This document shows positions 54,954 through 62,843 of a DNA stretch of 64,000 bases, in pieces (positions within the stretch are counted from its first letter, which is position 1; each line of letters begins with the position of its first letter). The translations under genes were made by a program, and so were the position numbers. Below the pieces are notes generated by a model. It had not been told where the DNA came from. It did not search any database and saw only the letters and a program-made list of their open reading frames with translations. The DNA is from Nocardia higoensis NBRC 100133 (GTDB lineage: Bacteria > Actinomycetota > Actinomycetes > Mycobacteriales > Mycobacteriaceae): positions 246,550-310,549 of the forward strand of contig NZ_BAGA01000077.1 of the NCBI RefSeq assembly GCF_000308595.1, written 5' to 3'.

Positions 54954-56486
54954 TCAAAGGACGGGCAGACCGGAGACCTTGATCTCCGCTGCTCTGAGCT
55001 GGGCGTCGGCGAGGTTCGCCGGTCTGTCGACCGTGAAGGTGCCCAGCGACCTGCCGGTGGTGAGATCGGTCAGCTCGACGAACACGGTCTGATCGATGTC
55101 GTAGGCGTAGGTGACCCGTACAGGAGCACCGGCTGGATAGGGCGGAATCGGAAGGGTCTTGGAGCCGACCACGACGACATAGTCCGGGTTCGTCTCCTCG
55201 CCCTCGGTCACCTCGACCTCGACGGCGGTCTGGTTGTCGTGCACCGTGTGCAGATCCTCGCTCATCTTCGCGGGGACCTTCGTGTTGCGCGGAACTACGA
55301 TGGTGTTGATCTTCGTCCGCAGGTCTGCGCCGACGGTGATGACACCGAGTGCCTGCGAGGTGACATCGTCGACGACGAGCGGCTTTCCGCCGAGATAGGC
55401 GAGGTCCGCGCCCGCCACGGACGACTGCTCCACCGCCGCCTGGATGGCCGCGCCCAACGCCACTGCTTCGTCGGGATGCACACTGCGGTCCACGGGTCTA
55501 CCGGCGAGCCGTTCCACGAGCGCGCGGACCATCGGCATCCGCGTCGAACCGCCCACCAGGAGCACGTGGTCGACCCGGGGCCAGGTGTAGCCTGCCTCTT
55601 CGAGAACGAGTTCGGTGATGTCCTCGGTCCTGCTCATCAGATCGGCTGTGATGCGCTCGAATTCGCTGCGTTCGACCTGGACCCGAAAAGGCCGGCCGCC
55701 GGCCGAGACGTGGATCATCGTGGTGGCCACGGTCGTCAGACTCCGCTTGGCCATCTCCACCTTCTCGCGCAGCATCACGACCTGCGCAGGTTCCTCGAGC
55801 AGGTCCGGGCCGCCTTCTGCCTCGATCTTCCCGGCGACGTACTCCATCAGCCGGTTGTCGAAGTCGAACCCACCGAGGTTGCGGTCACCGTCGGTGCCCA
55901 GCACCTCGAACTCGCCGTCGGTGATCTTCAGCAACGTGACGTCGAAGGTGCCGCCACCGAGGTCGTAGACGAGCACGATCCCTTCCGCGGAGGTGTCCAG
56001 ACCGAACGACAGGGCCGCGGCGGTCGGCTCGTTCAGTACCCGCAGGACATTGAGCCCGGCGATCCGGCCTGCGTGCTGGGTCGCGGTCCGGCGCGCGTCG
56101 TCGAAGTAGGCGGGCACGGTGATGACCGCGTCCCGCACCGGCTCGCCGAGTGCGAGTTCGGCGTCCTCTTTCAGGCGTTTGAGGATGATCGCGGAAATCT
56201 CCTCGGCCGTATACGATTCGCCCCCGGGGGAGTCGAACCGCCATGACGGGTTGCCCATCTGGCGTTTCACGAACTGCACCACGTCCTCTGGTGCACTCGC
56301 TGCCGAGTGCTTGGCCATCGTCCCGACGAGCGGTTCGACACGACCGCCGATTTCTTGGATCAGCACCACGGACGGGGTGATGTCCTCGCCGTCGCGGTTC
56401 GGGAGGATCTCGGGCGTACCGGTCTCACGCAGGACCGCCACTGCGGAGTACGTGGTTCCGAGGTCGATGCCGATTGCCTTGGCCAT
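54954..56486 (-). CDS. Short Hsp70 (DnaK-like) chaperone
   Basis: A 510-residue Hsp70. The nucleotide-binding domain is complete: phosphate loop IDLGTTYSAVAV (7-18), DLGGGTFDVTLL (175-186) and VGGSTRMPMV (311-320). The substrate-binding beta-sandwich spans about 360-490 (VPAKMSEDLHTVHDNQTAVE, YVVVVGSKTLPIPPYPAGAP), but the helical lid is missing, as is any EEVD-like tail. It is thus a specialised paralogue, not the main DnaK. ATG 56484-56486. It is followed 26 bases later by the J/TPR gene. Confidence 0.9.
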   Translation of the reverse strand: MAKAIGIDLGTTYSAVAVLRETGTPEILPNRDGEDITPSVVLIQEIGGRVEPLVGTMAKHSAASAPEDVVQFVKRQMGNPSWRFDSPGGESYTAEEISAIILKRLKEDAELALGEPVRDAVITVPAYFDDARRTATQHAGRIAGLNVLRVLNEPTAAALSFGLDTSAEGIVLVYDLGGGTFDVTLLKITDGEFEVLGTDGDRNLGGFDFDNRLMEYVAGKIEAEGGPDLLEEPAQVVMLREKVEMAKRSLTTVATTMIHVSAGGRPFRVQVERSEFERITADLMSRTEDITELVLEEAGYTWPRVDHVLLVGGSTRMPMVRALVERLAGRPVDRSVHPDEAVALGAAIQAAVEQSSVAGADLAYLGGKPLVVDDVTSQALGVITVGADLRTKINTIVVPRNTKVPAKMSEDLHTVHDNQTAVEVEVTEGEETNPDYVVVVGSKTLPIPPYPAGAPVRVTYAYDIDQTVFVELTDLTTGRSLGTFTVDRPANLADAQLRAAEIKVSGLPVL

Positions 56487-56574
56487 TTTCGATCCGATCG
56501 TCGGGGGCGTCTGATTCGCGATCCGGCTGTGTCCGGGCTCTTTCCGGCGCAGCACCTGATGTGGGGCGGACGGT

Positions 56575-56608
56575 CACCGCCCCACGGTCCCTGGATCGTG
56601 GGGCGGTG
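56575..56608 (-). terminator. Strong hairpin inside the chaperone/FtsK operon
   Basis: CACCGCCCCACG (56575-56586) and CGTGGGGCGGTG (56597-56608) form a perfect 12-base stem with a 10-base loop. It lies 9 bases after the stop of the small membrane-protein gene and 89 bases before the Hsp70 start. It could terminate, attenuate, or define the 3' end of a processed transcript. Confidence 0.6.
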
Positions 56609-56617
56609 TAGTGCTAC

Positions 56618-57052
56618 CTACAGAGTGGTGGCACCCTGCTGTGCGGCTGCCGCCTCGACGCGCTTGAGGATCTTGCGCTTCTGCCGGTACGCGGTGCCCG
56701 AGAGCAGCGGGACCCCGTGGTCGGTGATCCACGCCGACATCCACACCGACACCTGGGTACCACCGTTGGACGCCGGTTCGATCTGCACCGACACAACCGG
56801 GCCCGAACCGCCGAGGTGCCCTTTCCCGTACGCGGCGACCCAGCCGCGACGCTTCTTGTTGATCTGCGCCGGGCCTTCCCAGTCCTTCCAGAGCGGACCG
56901 AACGACTGCGACACCGCGTCGGCTACGCGCGAGGCGCTGATGGGCACGACCGTTTCGTCGGTTCGCTTGGCCTGGCTGTGGATCCACAGGTAGAACCCGA
57001 ACAGGCCGATCAGCACCACCACGACGAGGCCGAAGATCACACCGCCGTCCAT
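56618..57052 (-). CDS. Small single-span membrane protein at the head of the operon
   Basis: A 144-residue protein. VIFGLVVVVLIGLFGFYLWI (5-24) is a membrane anchor. The remaining 115 residues form a soluble domain with RVADAVSQSFGPLWKDWEG, KKRRGWVAAYGKGHLGG and SVWMSAWITDHGVPLLSGTA. No family recognised. The ATG at 57050-57052 has AAGGAG 6 bases upstream. The hairpin at 56575-56608 follows immediately. Confidence 0.7.
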   Translation of the reverse strand: MDGGVIFGLVVVVLIGLFGFYLWIHSQAKRTDETVVPISASRVADAVSQSFGPLWKDWEGPAQINKKRRGWVAAYGKGHLGGSGPVVSVQIEPASNGGTQVSVWMSAWITDHGVPLLSGTAYRQKRKILKRVEAAAAQQGATTL

Positions 57053-57131
57053 ATGTACTCCTTCGTGTCTTCGCCGCCCATTCGCTCCGGGATCGGCGTC
57101 CTTCGTAGAACTCTCCGCTGGTTCACGTTGC

Positions 57132-57161
57132 ATTGCTTGCGGTTGTAGTGCCGCAAGCGAT
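57132..57161 (-). terminator. Hairpin after the regulator gene
   Basis: ATTGCTTGCGG and CCGCAAGCGAT pair at 10 of 11 positions around an 8-base loop. It lies 28 bases downstream of the regulator stop and upstream of the membrane-protein gene, so the regulator is probably a separate transcript. Confidence 0.5.
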
Positions 57162-57189
57162 GTGCTAGTGGTTCGCCAGGAATGATCTG

Positions 57190-58194
57190 TTACTCAGCGA
57201 GATTGAGTGATTGACGCACAACCCGTTGCACATCACGCCAATCCGGAGTCTTCGGCGCATTGCGCATCGCGGTCGAATACCGCCCGAACGGAGGAGGTAT
57301 GCCGGCTTCCTCACAGGCGATCGTCCGGAGTCGTTTGATGTCGGAGCGGGCGACGGTCGGCGCCGGTTCGTCAGGTGCCGTACGCCACACATCGGCATCC
57401 AGTTCGGCGGCTGCTTCGAGGAGCGGGGCCAGTTGCCCCGACAGGCGCAGACCGAGCCGCTGCCGCAAGGCCAGCGGTGTCTCGAGGTGAAATTGTTCGG
57501 GCAGTTCGGCATTCGAGAGCATGTGCGCGAGTTCACCGGCATGTTCGGCCAGCCAGCGTTGGGACAGCACGTAGCGGGTGCCGGCCTCGGCCAGCCGGAG
57601 CCGGAACAGTTCGGTGATGCTGCTGGGGTGGACCGCGATCACGGGCACCCCTGTCGGCGCGGCTTCGGCGATCCATCCGACACTGGAGTTCGGGTCGATG
57701 CCGCGCGGAGACGGCAACCAGACGAAGACGTAACTCCAGGCCACCGCTGCCTGCGGGACCGCGTCGTCGAGACGCTTCGGCCAGGTCATGACACCCTGCT
57801 CGGTGAGTGTGGCAGCCAGTCCGGACCGTACTATCGGGTCGGCGGAAACCACCAGTGCGGTGGTGTGTGTGGTCACGGCCAGGACGGCACCGTCGATACG
57901 GTGCAGGGTCTGCGCCGACAGCACCGGATGACCGCGTTCGACCACCGGCCGCAGCGCCTCGAGTGCCCTCCGCAGCGCCGAGATGTCGCGGCCTGCTTTC
58001 AGCAGGCCGGCCAGCCAGGTGAACAGGTGATGTTCGGCGAGTTCATCGATATCTACCGGACAGCCCAGCGACTCCCAGAACGCGAGAGCAGTTTCGATGC
58101 CCCCGGTAGCCGAACATTCGGTGGTCTCGGGACTGAGTCGGTGCGAAGGCGATTCGGCCTCGCGCTGGCAGATGGTCCGGTTCGGTGCGGTCAT
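57190..58194 (-). CDS. Receiver-like regulator upstream of the chaperone/FtsK operon
   Basis: A 334-residue protein. Residues 1-110 are helical (SLGCPVDIDELAEHHLFTWL). The middle has a receiver-like fold (ALVVSADPIVRSGLAATLTE, then AAPTGVPVIAVHPSSITE), with serine near the usual position of the phospho-aspartate, so it may be phosphorylation-independent. The C-terminal region is basic (SDIKRLRTIACEEAGIPPPF, RDVQRVVRQSLNLAE) but shows no classical HTH. ATG 58192-58194. It likely controls the adjacent operon. Confidence 0.6.
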   Translation of the reverse strand: MTAPNRTICQREAESPSHRLSPETTECSATGGIETALAFWESLGCPVDIDELAEHHLFTWLAGLLKAGRDISALRRALEALRPVVERGHPVLSAQTLHRIDGAVLAVTTHTTALVVSADPIVRSGLAATLTEQGVMTWPKRLDDAVPQAAVAWSYVFVWLPSPRGIDPNSSVGWIAEAAPTGVPVIAVHPSSITELFRLRLAEAGTRYVLSQRWLAEHAGELAHMLSNAELPEQFHLETPLALRQRLGLRLSGQLAPLLEAAAELDADVWRTAPDEPAPTVARSDIKRLRTIACEEAGIPPPFGRYSTAMRNAPKTPDWRDVQRVVRQSLNLAE

Positions 58195-58626
58195 CGAGAG
58201 GGTGCCTCTGTAATCCAATTTCCCCGAAATTGCTGATCTGGACACGGCGGGGCGCGGGATCTCCGTTCCGGACAGATCCTGTGATCGATGCCGTCGACGA
58301 TTCGGCCGTGCACTGCGGTATTGCTCGGCACGTGGATCGGGTCGGTGATCGAGGCGCTCCCCGCCCATGTGAGCTTCGCATCCCACGTTGCCTCGCGTCA
58401 GTCCTACAAATGGCGGACATCGGCTGTGCCTGACCGGCCCCGTGGGAGCGCGCCGGATCTGATCAGGGCCCGCTCGGGACCCCGCCCCATCGCCGGGCCT
58501 GGACGTCATCGTCCTGCCCGACCGGACGGAGAGCGGTGAGGGAGCGCTTCGAGTCGAGCGCGGGCTCGGTGATGGGTACCCGTCGAGTTCCGTGCGGTGG
58601 GGCCCGATGACCGGGCAATGACGCGC
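58195..58626 (+). other. 430-base gap with a third copy of a degenerate tail
   Basis: No intact gene is supported. At 58476-58540 the sequence reads DPAPSPGLDVIVLPDRTE in one frame, a degenerate copy of the VVVLPDEPEG tail of the 45155-45631 protein and of the remnant at 46449-46516. The left end of the gap should hold the promoter of the receiver-like regulator. Confidence 0.45.
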
Positions 58627-59001
58627 TTACCCGGCGTGCGGTGTAGTGCCTTCGGCCGCTTCCTGGAAGTCGACGATCGCCCCGCCGTGGTCTCTCGCCC
58701 AGCTCGTGAGGACTTCGATGGGCTCGATGAGGGTCCGGCCGAGGTCGGTGAGGCTGTACACGACCCGCCGCGGCGCGTCGGCGCGGCGTTCGACGAGACC
58801 GTATTGCTGGAGCCGGCGCAGCGTCTGGGTGAGGACCTTGCGGGAGATGCCGCCGCCGATGAGGTCGACGAGTTCGCCATGCCTGTGGGGGCCGTGGCTG
58901 AGGCCGAAGAGCACGAGCACGGTCCACTTGTCGGAGATGATCTCGACCGCCAGGCGGGTGGGGCAGTCGACGAGGAATGCCGGTCCGGCGGTGTTCTGCA
59001 T
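58627..59001 (-). CDS. HxlR family redox-type regulator
   Basis: A 124-residue winged helix. VDCPTRLAVEIISDKWTVLV holds the conserved N-terminal cysteine (C13) that acts as a redox switch in QorR/HypR-type members. Then GISRKVLTQTLRRLQQYGLV is the recognition region, and RRVVYSLTDLGRTLIEPI the wing. It is divergent from the quinone-reductase-like gene at 59090 and most likely represses it. Direct repeats GGTACC and GGTAAC lie in the gap. Confidence 0.88.
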   Translation of the reverse strand: MQNTAGPAFLVDCPTRLAVEIISDKWTVLVLFGLSHGPHRHGELVDLIGGGISRKVLTQTLRRLQQYGLVERRADAPRRVVYSLTDLGRTLIEPIEVLTSWARDHGGAIVDFQEAAEGTTPHAG

Positions 59002-59089
59002 GGAATTCGAAGGTACCAGGAGGTAACGCAGGGCTCCGTAGCGTCTTCCGGAGAGCAACGAATTCAGTGCCGGAAGCGGAGGAATCACC

Positions 59090-60076
59090 ATGTCACGAGT
59101 TGTTGTGTTCGATCGGTTCGGCGGACCGGAAGTCATGCGCGTCGTCGAGGAGCCGATCGTCGAGCCGGCGGCCGGTGAGGTGCGGGTCGGGATCGAGGCG
59201 TTCGCTGTCAACCCGCTCGATCAGATGATGCGTTCCGGGAGCATGCCCGCGGCCGTTGCCCTGCCGCACGCCCGTCTCGGTGTGGAGGGGACCGGCGTCA
59301 TCGATGCGGTGGGCCCCGATGTGGCCGGGGTGGCGGTCGGGGATCCGGTGATCCTCACGGCCGTTCCGGACGCGAGCGTGCGGGGTAGCTACGCCGAATA
59401 CACCACGGTCCCCGCGAGCCGGGTGCTCGCCCGGCCCGACGGGCTCGGCGTCGAGGAGGCGGCGGCGATCTGGGTCGCGTACTCCACGGCCTACGGCGCG
59501 CTCATCGAGAAGGCGGGGATGCGTCCCGGCGATCAGGTCCTGATCACTGCCGCGTCCGGCGGTGTCGGCCGGGCTGCGATACAGATCGCGAATCAGATCG
59601 GCGCGGTGCCCATCGCCCTCACCCGCAGCGCCGCGAAGCGGGACGAGTTGAGCGCGGCCGGCGCTGCCGCGGTGATCGTCAGCGACGACGTGGACATCGT
59701 GGAGGCCGTCCGCCACCACACCGGTGGGGCCGGCGCCGATATCGTCCTCGACCTGGTCAAGGGACCGGGTCAGCGGGAACTCCTGCAGGCTGCCCGTCCC
59801 GGTGCGACGCTGGTCGTCGCGGGCTTCCTGGATCCTCGGCCGACGCCCTTCCCGGAAGGCGCATCGCTGATCCACAACTACCGAAGTTTCGAGCACACCC
59901 TCGACGCCGTGGTGGTGAAACGCATGGCGGCCTTCTTGAACGCCGGGGTGCGCCTCGGCGCGCTGCGGCCGGCCATCGACAGGGTGTTCGCTATCGACGA
60001 TGTCGTCGAGGCACACCGTCACCTCGAGAAGGGGTTGCACGGCGGGAAGAAGATCGTCGTCACGGTTCCGCGGTGA
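59090..60076 (+). CDS. Quinone-reductase-like MDR oxidoreductase
   Basis: A 328-residue medium-chain dehydrogenase without the zinc ligands. GVEGTGVIDAVGPDVAG and the NADPH fold ITAASGGVGRAAIQIANQIG (about 150-169) are typical of quinone oxidoreductases. It reduces quinones or enones with NADPH, in detoxification. GGAGG lies 7 bases upstream of ATG 59090. It pairs with the divergent HxlR gene, a common QorR-QorA arrangement. Confidence 0.9.
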   Translation: MSRVVVFDRFGGPEVMRVVEEPIVEPAAGEVRVGIEAFAVNPLDQMMRSGSMPAAVALPHARLGVEGTGVIDAVGPDVAGVAVGDPVILTAVPDASVRGSYAEYTTVPASRVLARPDGLGVEEAAAIWVAYSTAYGALIEKAGMRPGDQVLITAASGGVGRAAIQIANQIGAVPIALTRSAAKRDELSAAGAAAVIVSDDVDIVEAVRHHTGGAGADIVLDLVKGPGQRELLQAARPGATLVVAGFLDPRPTPFPEGASLIHNYRSFEHTLDAVVVKRMAAFLNAGVRLGALRPAIDRVFAIDDVVEAHRHLEKGLHGGKKIVVTVPR

Positions 60077-60214
60077 TCTTCGCCTTCTCTCGCACCCACC
60101 GTCGATGGAGAACCGGGCCGGGAAGGATCGAGCTGGACAGCGCCCGACTGGCTTTTTATTTTTTCTGACGTATGGTCGATGTCGGTCGGATAAAACTTCG
60201 GAAAAGGAGCGGCC

Positions 60215-60337
60215 ATGGCTGACAAATCGCGCGGGAAATCGCTGAAGAAACCCACGGTTACCCTCGAGCAGCGCCGGGCGGCGAAGCGTGAACGGCAGCA
60301 GGAGTCGAGCGTGATCGTGCGAAAGAGGAAGCGCTGA
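60215..60337 (+). CDS. 40-residue highly basic protein
   Basis: ATG 60215 has AGGAG 5 bases upstream. The peptide begins MADKSRGKSLKKPTVTLEQR and ends IVRKRKR; about 40 percent of the residues are Lys or Arg. A nucleic-acid- or ribosome-associated role is plausible. Small basic proteins of this type are found in actinomycetes, but I cannot assign a family. Confidence 0.6.
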   Translation: MADKSRGKSLKKPTVTLEQRRAAKRERQQESSVIVRKRKR

Positions 60338-60556
60338 ACCGGATGTGAACTCGCCGTCGGTTCGGCGACCCGCCCTGGTGGCGGGTGGGATGCGGCTGGA
60401 AGCGGTGTAGCGCCACCCTCCGCCGAGTGGTGCTGCGAGATGGCGCCACAATTGCCGCCTATTGCCCGTATGGGAATTCTTGCGGATCGTGTCTGCACAC
60501 GGACTCGGCAGTTTTCCGGCGATGAGTCGTGCGCTTTTCTATTTCAGGAGTAATGC

Positions 60557-60769
60557 ATGGCTGCACCGGGAATCGCGGACCGGAGAAGAGACGGCGAGAT
60601 GACATTCAGCACCGCCGAGATCAAGTCTCGGATCGAGGCGATGTTCGACGTCCGGACATCACGGAAACACACAGACAGGTACGACAGCAGTGATCGCCAC
60701 GAAGCGGAACCCCAGGGGCAGGACGTATGTGCGGCCTCGGCGCGGCACATCTCTTCCGTCCACGGATGA
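60557..60769 (+). CDS. Small unknown protein
   Basis: A 70-residue frame with AGGAG 5 bases upstream of a good ATG. It contains MTFSTAEIKSRIEAMFDVRT and a His-rich end. The frame overlaps the next gene by 80 bases in another frame; the last 25 residues may be noise from a frameshift joining the two. No family recognised. Confidence 0.45.
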   Translation: MAAPGIADRRRDGEMTFSTAEIKSRIEAMFDVRTSRKHTDRYDSSDRHEAEPQGQDVCAASARHISSVHG

Positions 60770-61343
60770 GCAGGTCGTCCGGACGCCGGTCGCCTCCGAT
60801 CCGCCGAATCACCTGGTGGACGTGATCTTCACGGAGTTGCGCCGCTGTGACATTCCGGCGAGTCGTATCGACCCACCGCCTGGCGCGTGCTCGCGGCCGG
60901 GCGGTGGGTCCGGGGCCTCCGCACAGCCGATCACCGTCGGCATCCAGGCCGGCGCCGACGCGATCGTCCTCGTTATCGATCGGTCGATGGTGGCGGCCCT
61001 GTTCGGCGAGTCCGGCGCCGGTCGGATGAACCTCCGGTCGCTGTACCGCGCGACGAAGGCGCGCTCCTGTGGAAATCAGTTGTGCGAGAGCATGACCGGG
61101 GCAGCGGTCGCCATCGCCGCCCGCCGCCTCCTGATCCTGTGTGATGCCGGGCGGACCTCCGTGGCCGAGCGGACGCGCGCGATCCGGTGGGTTCGGGAGG
61201 CGGCGCATCGGATCGGCTACGAATGTTCGATCAACGGCCTGCGCGGTCTCGGCACCTCGTACCTCATTCTGGTGGCCGATACCGAGTCCGGTGCGGCGGC
61301 GCGGTCGGTGGTCGATTGGTGTCGGAGCGGGGAGGTGCGGTGA
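60690..61343 (+). CDS. Unknown protein
   Basis: A 217-residue frame from GTG 60690. The N-terminus is basic (KRNPRGRTYVRPRRGTSLPS). The middle and end look globular: GADAIVLVIDRSMVAALFGE, AAVAIAARRLLILCDAG and RGLGTSYLILVADTESGAA. No domain is recognised. It overlaps the small gene at 60557-60769 and converges on the proline-rich gene at 61264-61704. Confidence 0.5.
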   Translation: MIATKRNPRGRTYVRPRRGTSLPSTDEQVVRTPVASDPPNHLVDVIFTELRRCDIPASRIDPPPGACSRPGGGSGASAQPITVGIQAGADAIVLVIDRSMVAALFGESGAGRMNLRSLYRATKARSCGNQLCESMTGAAVAIAARRLLILCDAGRTSVAERTRAIRWVREAAHRIGYECSINGLRGLGTSYLILVADTESGAAARSVVDWCRSGEVR

Positions 61344-61704
61344 GCCGGGCCGATGGGCGCCGACCGGAAGACATCCGGATACTCGTGCACCACGTGCGCG
61401 CAGACTTCGTCGAGATCCGACCGTGTGCTCGACCTCTCTCGGGAGGGCCCATGAACTCGACTCCTGCTCTCCGGGGGGGGTGTTCCCGCGGGGCGCGGTG
61501 TTCGGGGCCGGGAACGCGTTGGTCGAGGTGTTCGAGCCAGTCTGCGCGGTCCGGCATGCCGGGGTAGGGACGGTGCGCGATCGGTGGGTTGCCGAGGCTG
61601 TCCGGCATGGTCTGCGGGTCGTAGCCGCCCGTGCGGGATGGTCGGGGTTCGGGCCGGACGGGTGGTTCGGGGCGGCTGCTCGGCGGCTGTGTGTCCGTCG
61701 CCAT
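61264..61704 (-). CDS. Proline/arginine-rich protein, possibly frameshifted
   Basis: The ATG at 61702-61704 has AAGGAG at 8 bases, so a real start is likely. The first 75 residues are disordered (DTQPPSSRPEPPVRPEPRPS, then RPYPGMPDRADWLEHLDQRV). A run of eight G (61473-61480) lies in the middle; beyond it another frame reads more naturally (TRSDLDEVCAHVVHEYPDVF), so the gene may be frameshifted there by slippage or sequencing error. No family recognised. Confidence 0.45.
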   Translation of the reverse strand: MATDTQPPSSRPEPPVRPEPRPSRTGGYDPQTMPDSLGNPPIAHRPYPGMPDRADWLEHLDQRVPGPEHRAPREHPPRRAGVEFMGPPERGRAHGRISTKSARTWCTSIRMSSGRRPSARLTAPPRSDTNRPPTAPPHRTRYRPPE

Positions 61705-61818
61705 CGTCGAGCTCCTTCCTGATCGGGGTGATCCTGCCCCGCATCGACCGTCTGCTGGACTTCGGGGTTGAGTCGGGGGCGGTGGTCGGTGACCAGGAGG
61801 ACCGAGTAGTCACCCCTC

Positions 61819-62730
61819 TCATGGTGTTTTGTGGCTGATGACGGTCAGTATCCGGCGGGCGGCGTTGTCGTGATAGGCGGCGTTGGGATGTCCCGGTGCG
61901 GTGGCGGCGGGGGAGGAGGGAATCGTCCCCTCGATCCACCGTTCGCCTACCGGGGCACAGACGTCATGACCGTCGGCGGAGGCGCCCAAGTCGAGGTAGG
62001 TGGCTTGGTGGGCGGCCGCCTGCTGTTGCATGACGGAGTTGAGCTGGTCGATCTTGGCCCGTTCGTAATTCGCGTCGGCGGGCCAGACCGGCTGCGTGCC
62101 CGGGCATCCGTCCTGGCGGATGCCCAGGGGGTAGCCGACCAGCAGAATTCGTGCCTGTGGGGCGCGTCGGCGTATCTCATCGATCATGGCGCCGTATGCC
62201 GGGGCGAACGCCTCGATGCGCTCGCCCATCGTGTCTCTGCCTCCGGCGGTGCTGGTTTGGGCACAGGACAGCCCGAACGGTTCGGGTAGCCAGTTCGTGC
62301 AGGTGACGAAGAGTGGGAACATGCCGACGTCGTTGCCGCCGATCCCGACGGTGACGAGGGTGGTGTCGGGCGTGAGGGCATCGTATTGAGGCGCGATCAG
62401 GGAGCCGTCGAGATCGAGTTGCGGTCCACTGAGATCGGCGGTGCCTGCCCCCGCGCAGGTGACGTCGCGGACCTCGGCCGCGCCGAGCGCGGCGGCAACC
62501 AAGGTCGGGTAGTTGACCGTCGAGCGGGAGCAGACCTCGAAGGCCCCGGGGTGGGCCTGAGGAGCTATGCCGAGCCCTGAAGAGAAGGAGTCGCCCATCG
62601 CGACATAGATCATCGCCGACCCGGGTTGCGGAGCGGCCTGCGCAGTGCCCGCGCAGGCCATGACAACGGCCACGCACAAGCCCGCCGCGGAAACGGCACG
62701 GTGATGGCGTCGGGACCCGAAGGTTGTCAT
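61819..62730 (-). CDS. Secreted SGNH-hydrolase (GDSL lipase/esterase)
   Basis: A 303-residue exported enzyme. Residues 1-32 are a signal peptide ending in AQA. Block I is MGDSFSSGLG with the nucleophile S48, block III is GIGGNDVG, and block V has GHPN with H281. The Asp of the usual DxxH is not evident, as in some Streptomyces esterases that use a dyad. Several cysteines suggest disulfides. It hydrolyses ester bonds of lipids or related substrates outside the cell. Confidence 0.9.
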   Translation of the reverse strand: MTTFGSRRHHRAVSAAGLCVAVVMACAGTAQAAPQPGSAMIYVAMGDSFSSGLGIAPQAHPGAFEVCSRSTVNYPTLVAAALGAAEVRDVTCAGAGTADLSGPQLDLDGSLIAPQYDALTPDTTLVTVGIGGNDVGMFPLFVTCTNWLPEPFGLSCAQTSTAGGRDTMGERIEAFAPAYGAMIDEIRRRAPQARILLVGYPLGIRQDGCPGTQPVWPADANYERAKIDQLNSVMQQQAAAHQATYLDLGASADGHDVCAPVGERWIEGTIPSSPAATAPGHPNAAYHDNAARRILTVISHKTP

Positions 62731-62843
62731 GGCGATCCGTCCTTTCAGAGAAGTCGTCCAGCAACGGGTAACGGCCTACGGGCATTCGGTGATCGATGAA
62801 GCAGGCAGCCGTTCAGACGTCTGGTGACCAGGCGCCGCGGTTC

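Noticed and set aside
46520..57052. A standard ESX (type VII) locus
   Set aside because: EccB, EccD, EccE, MycP, PE and PPE genes are all missing; only the ATPase and WXG100-like components match.
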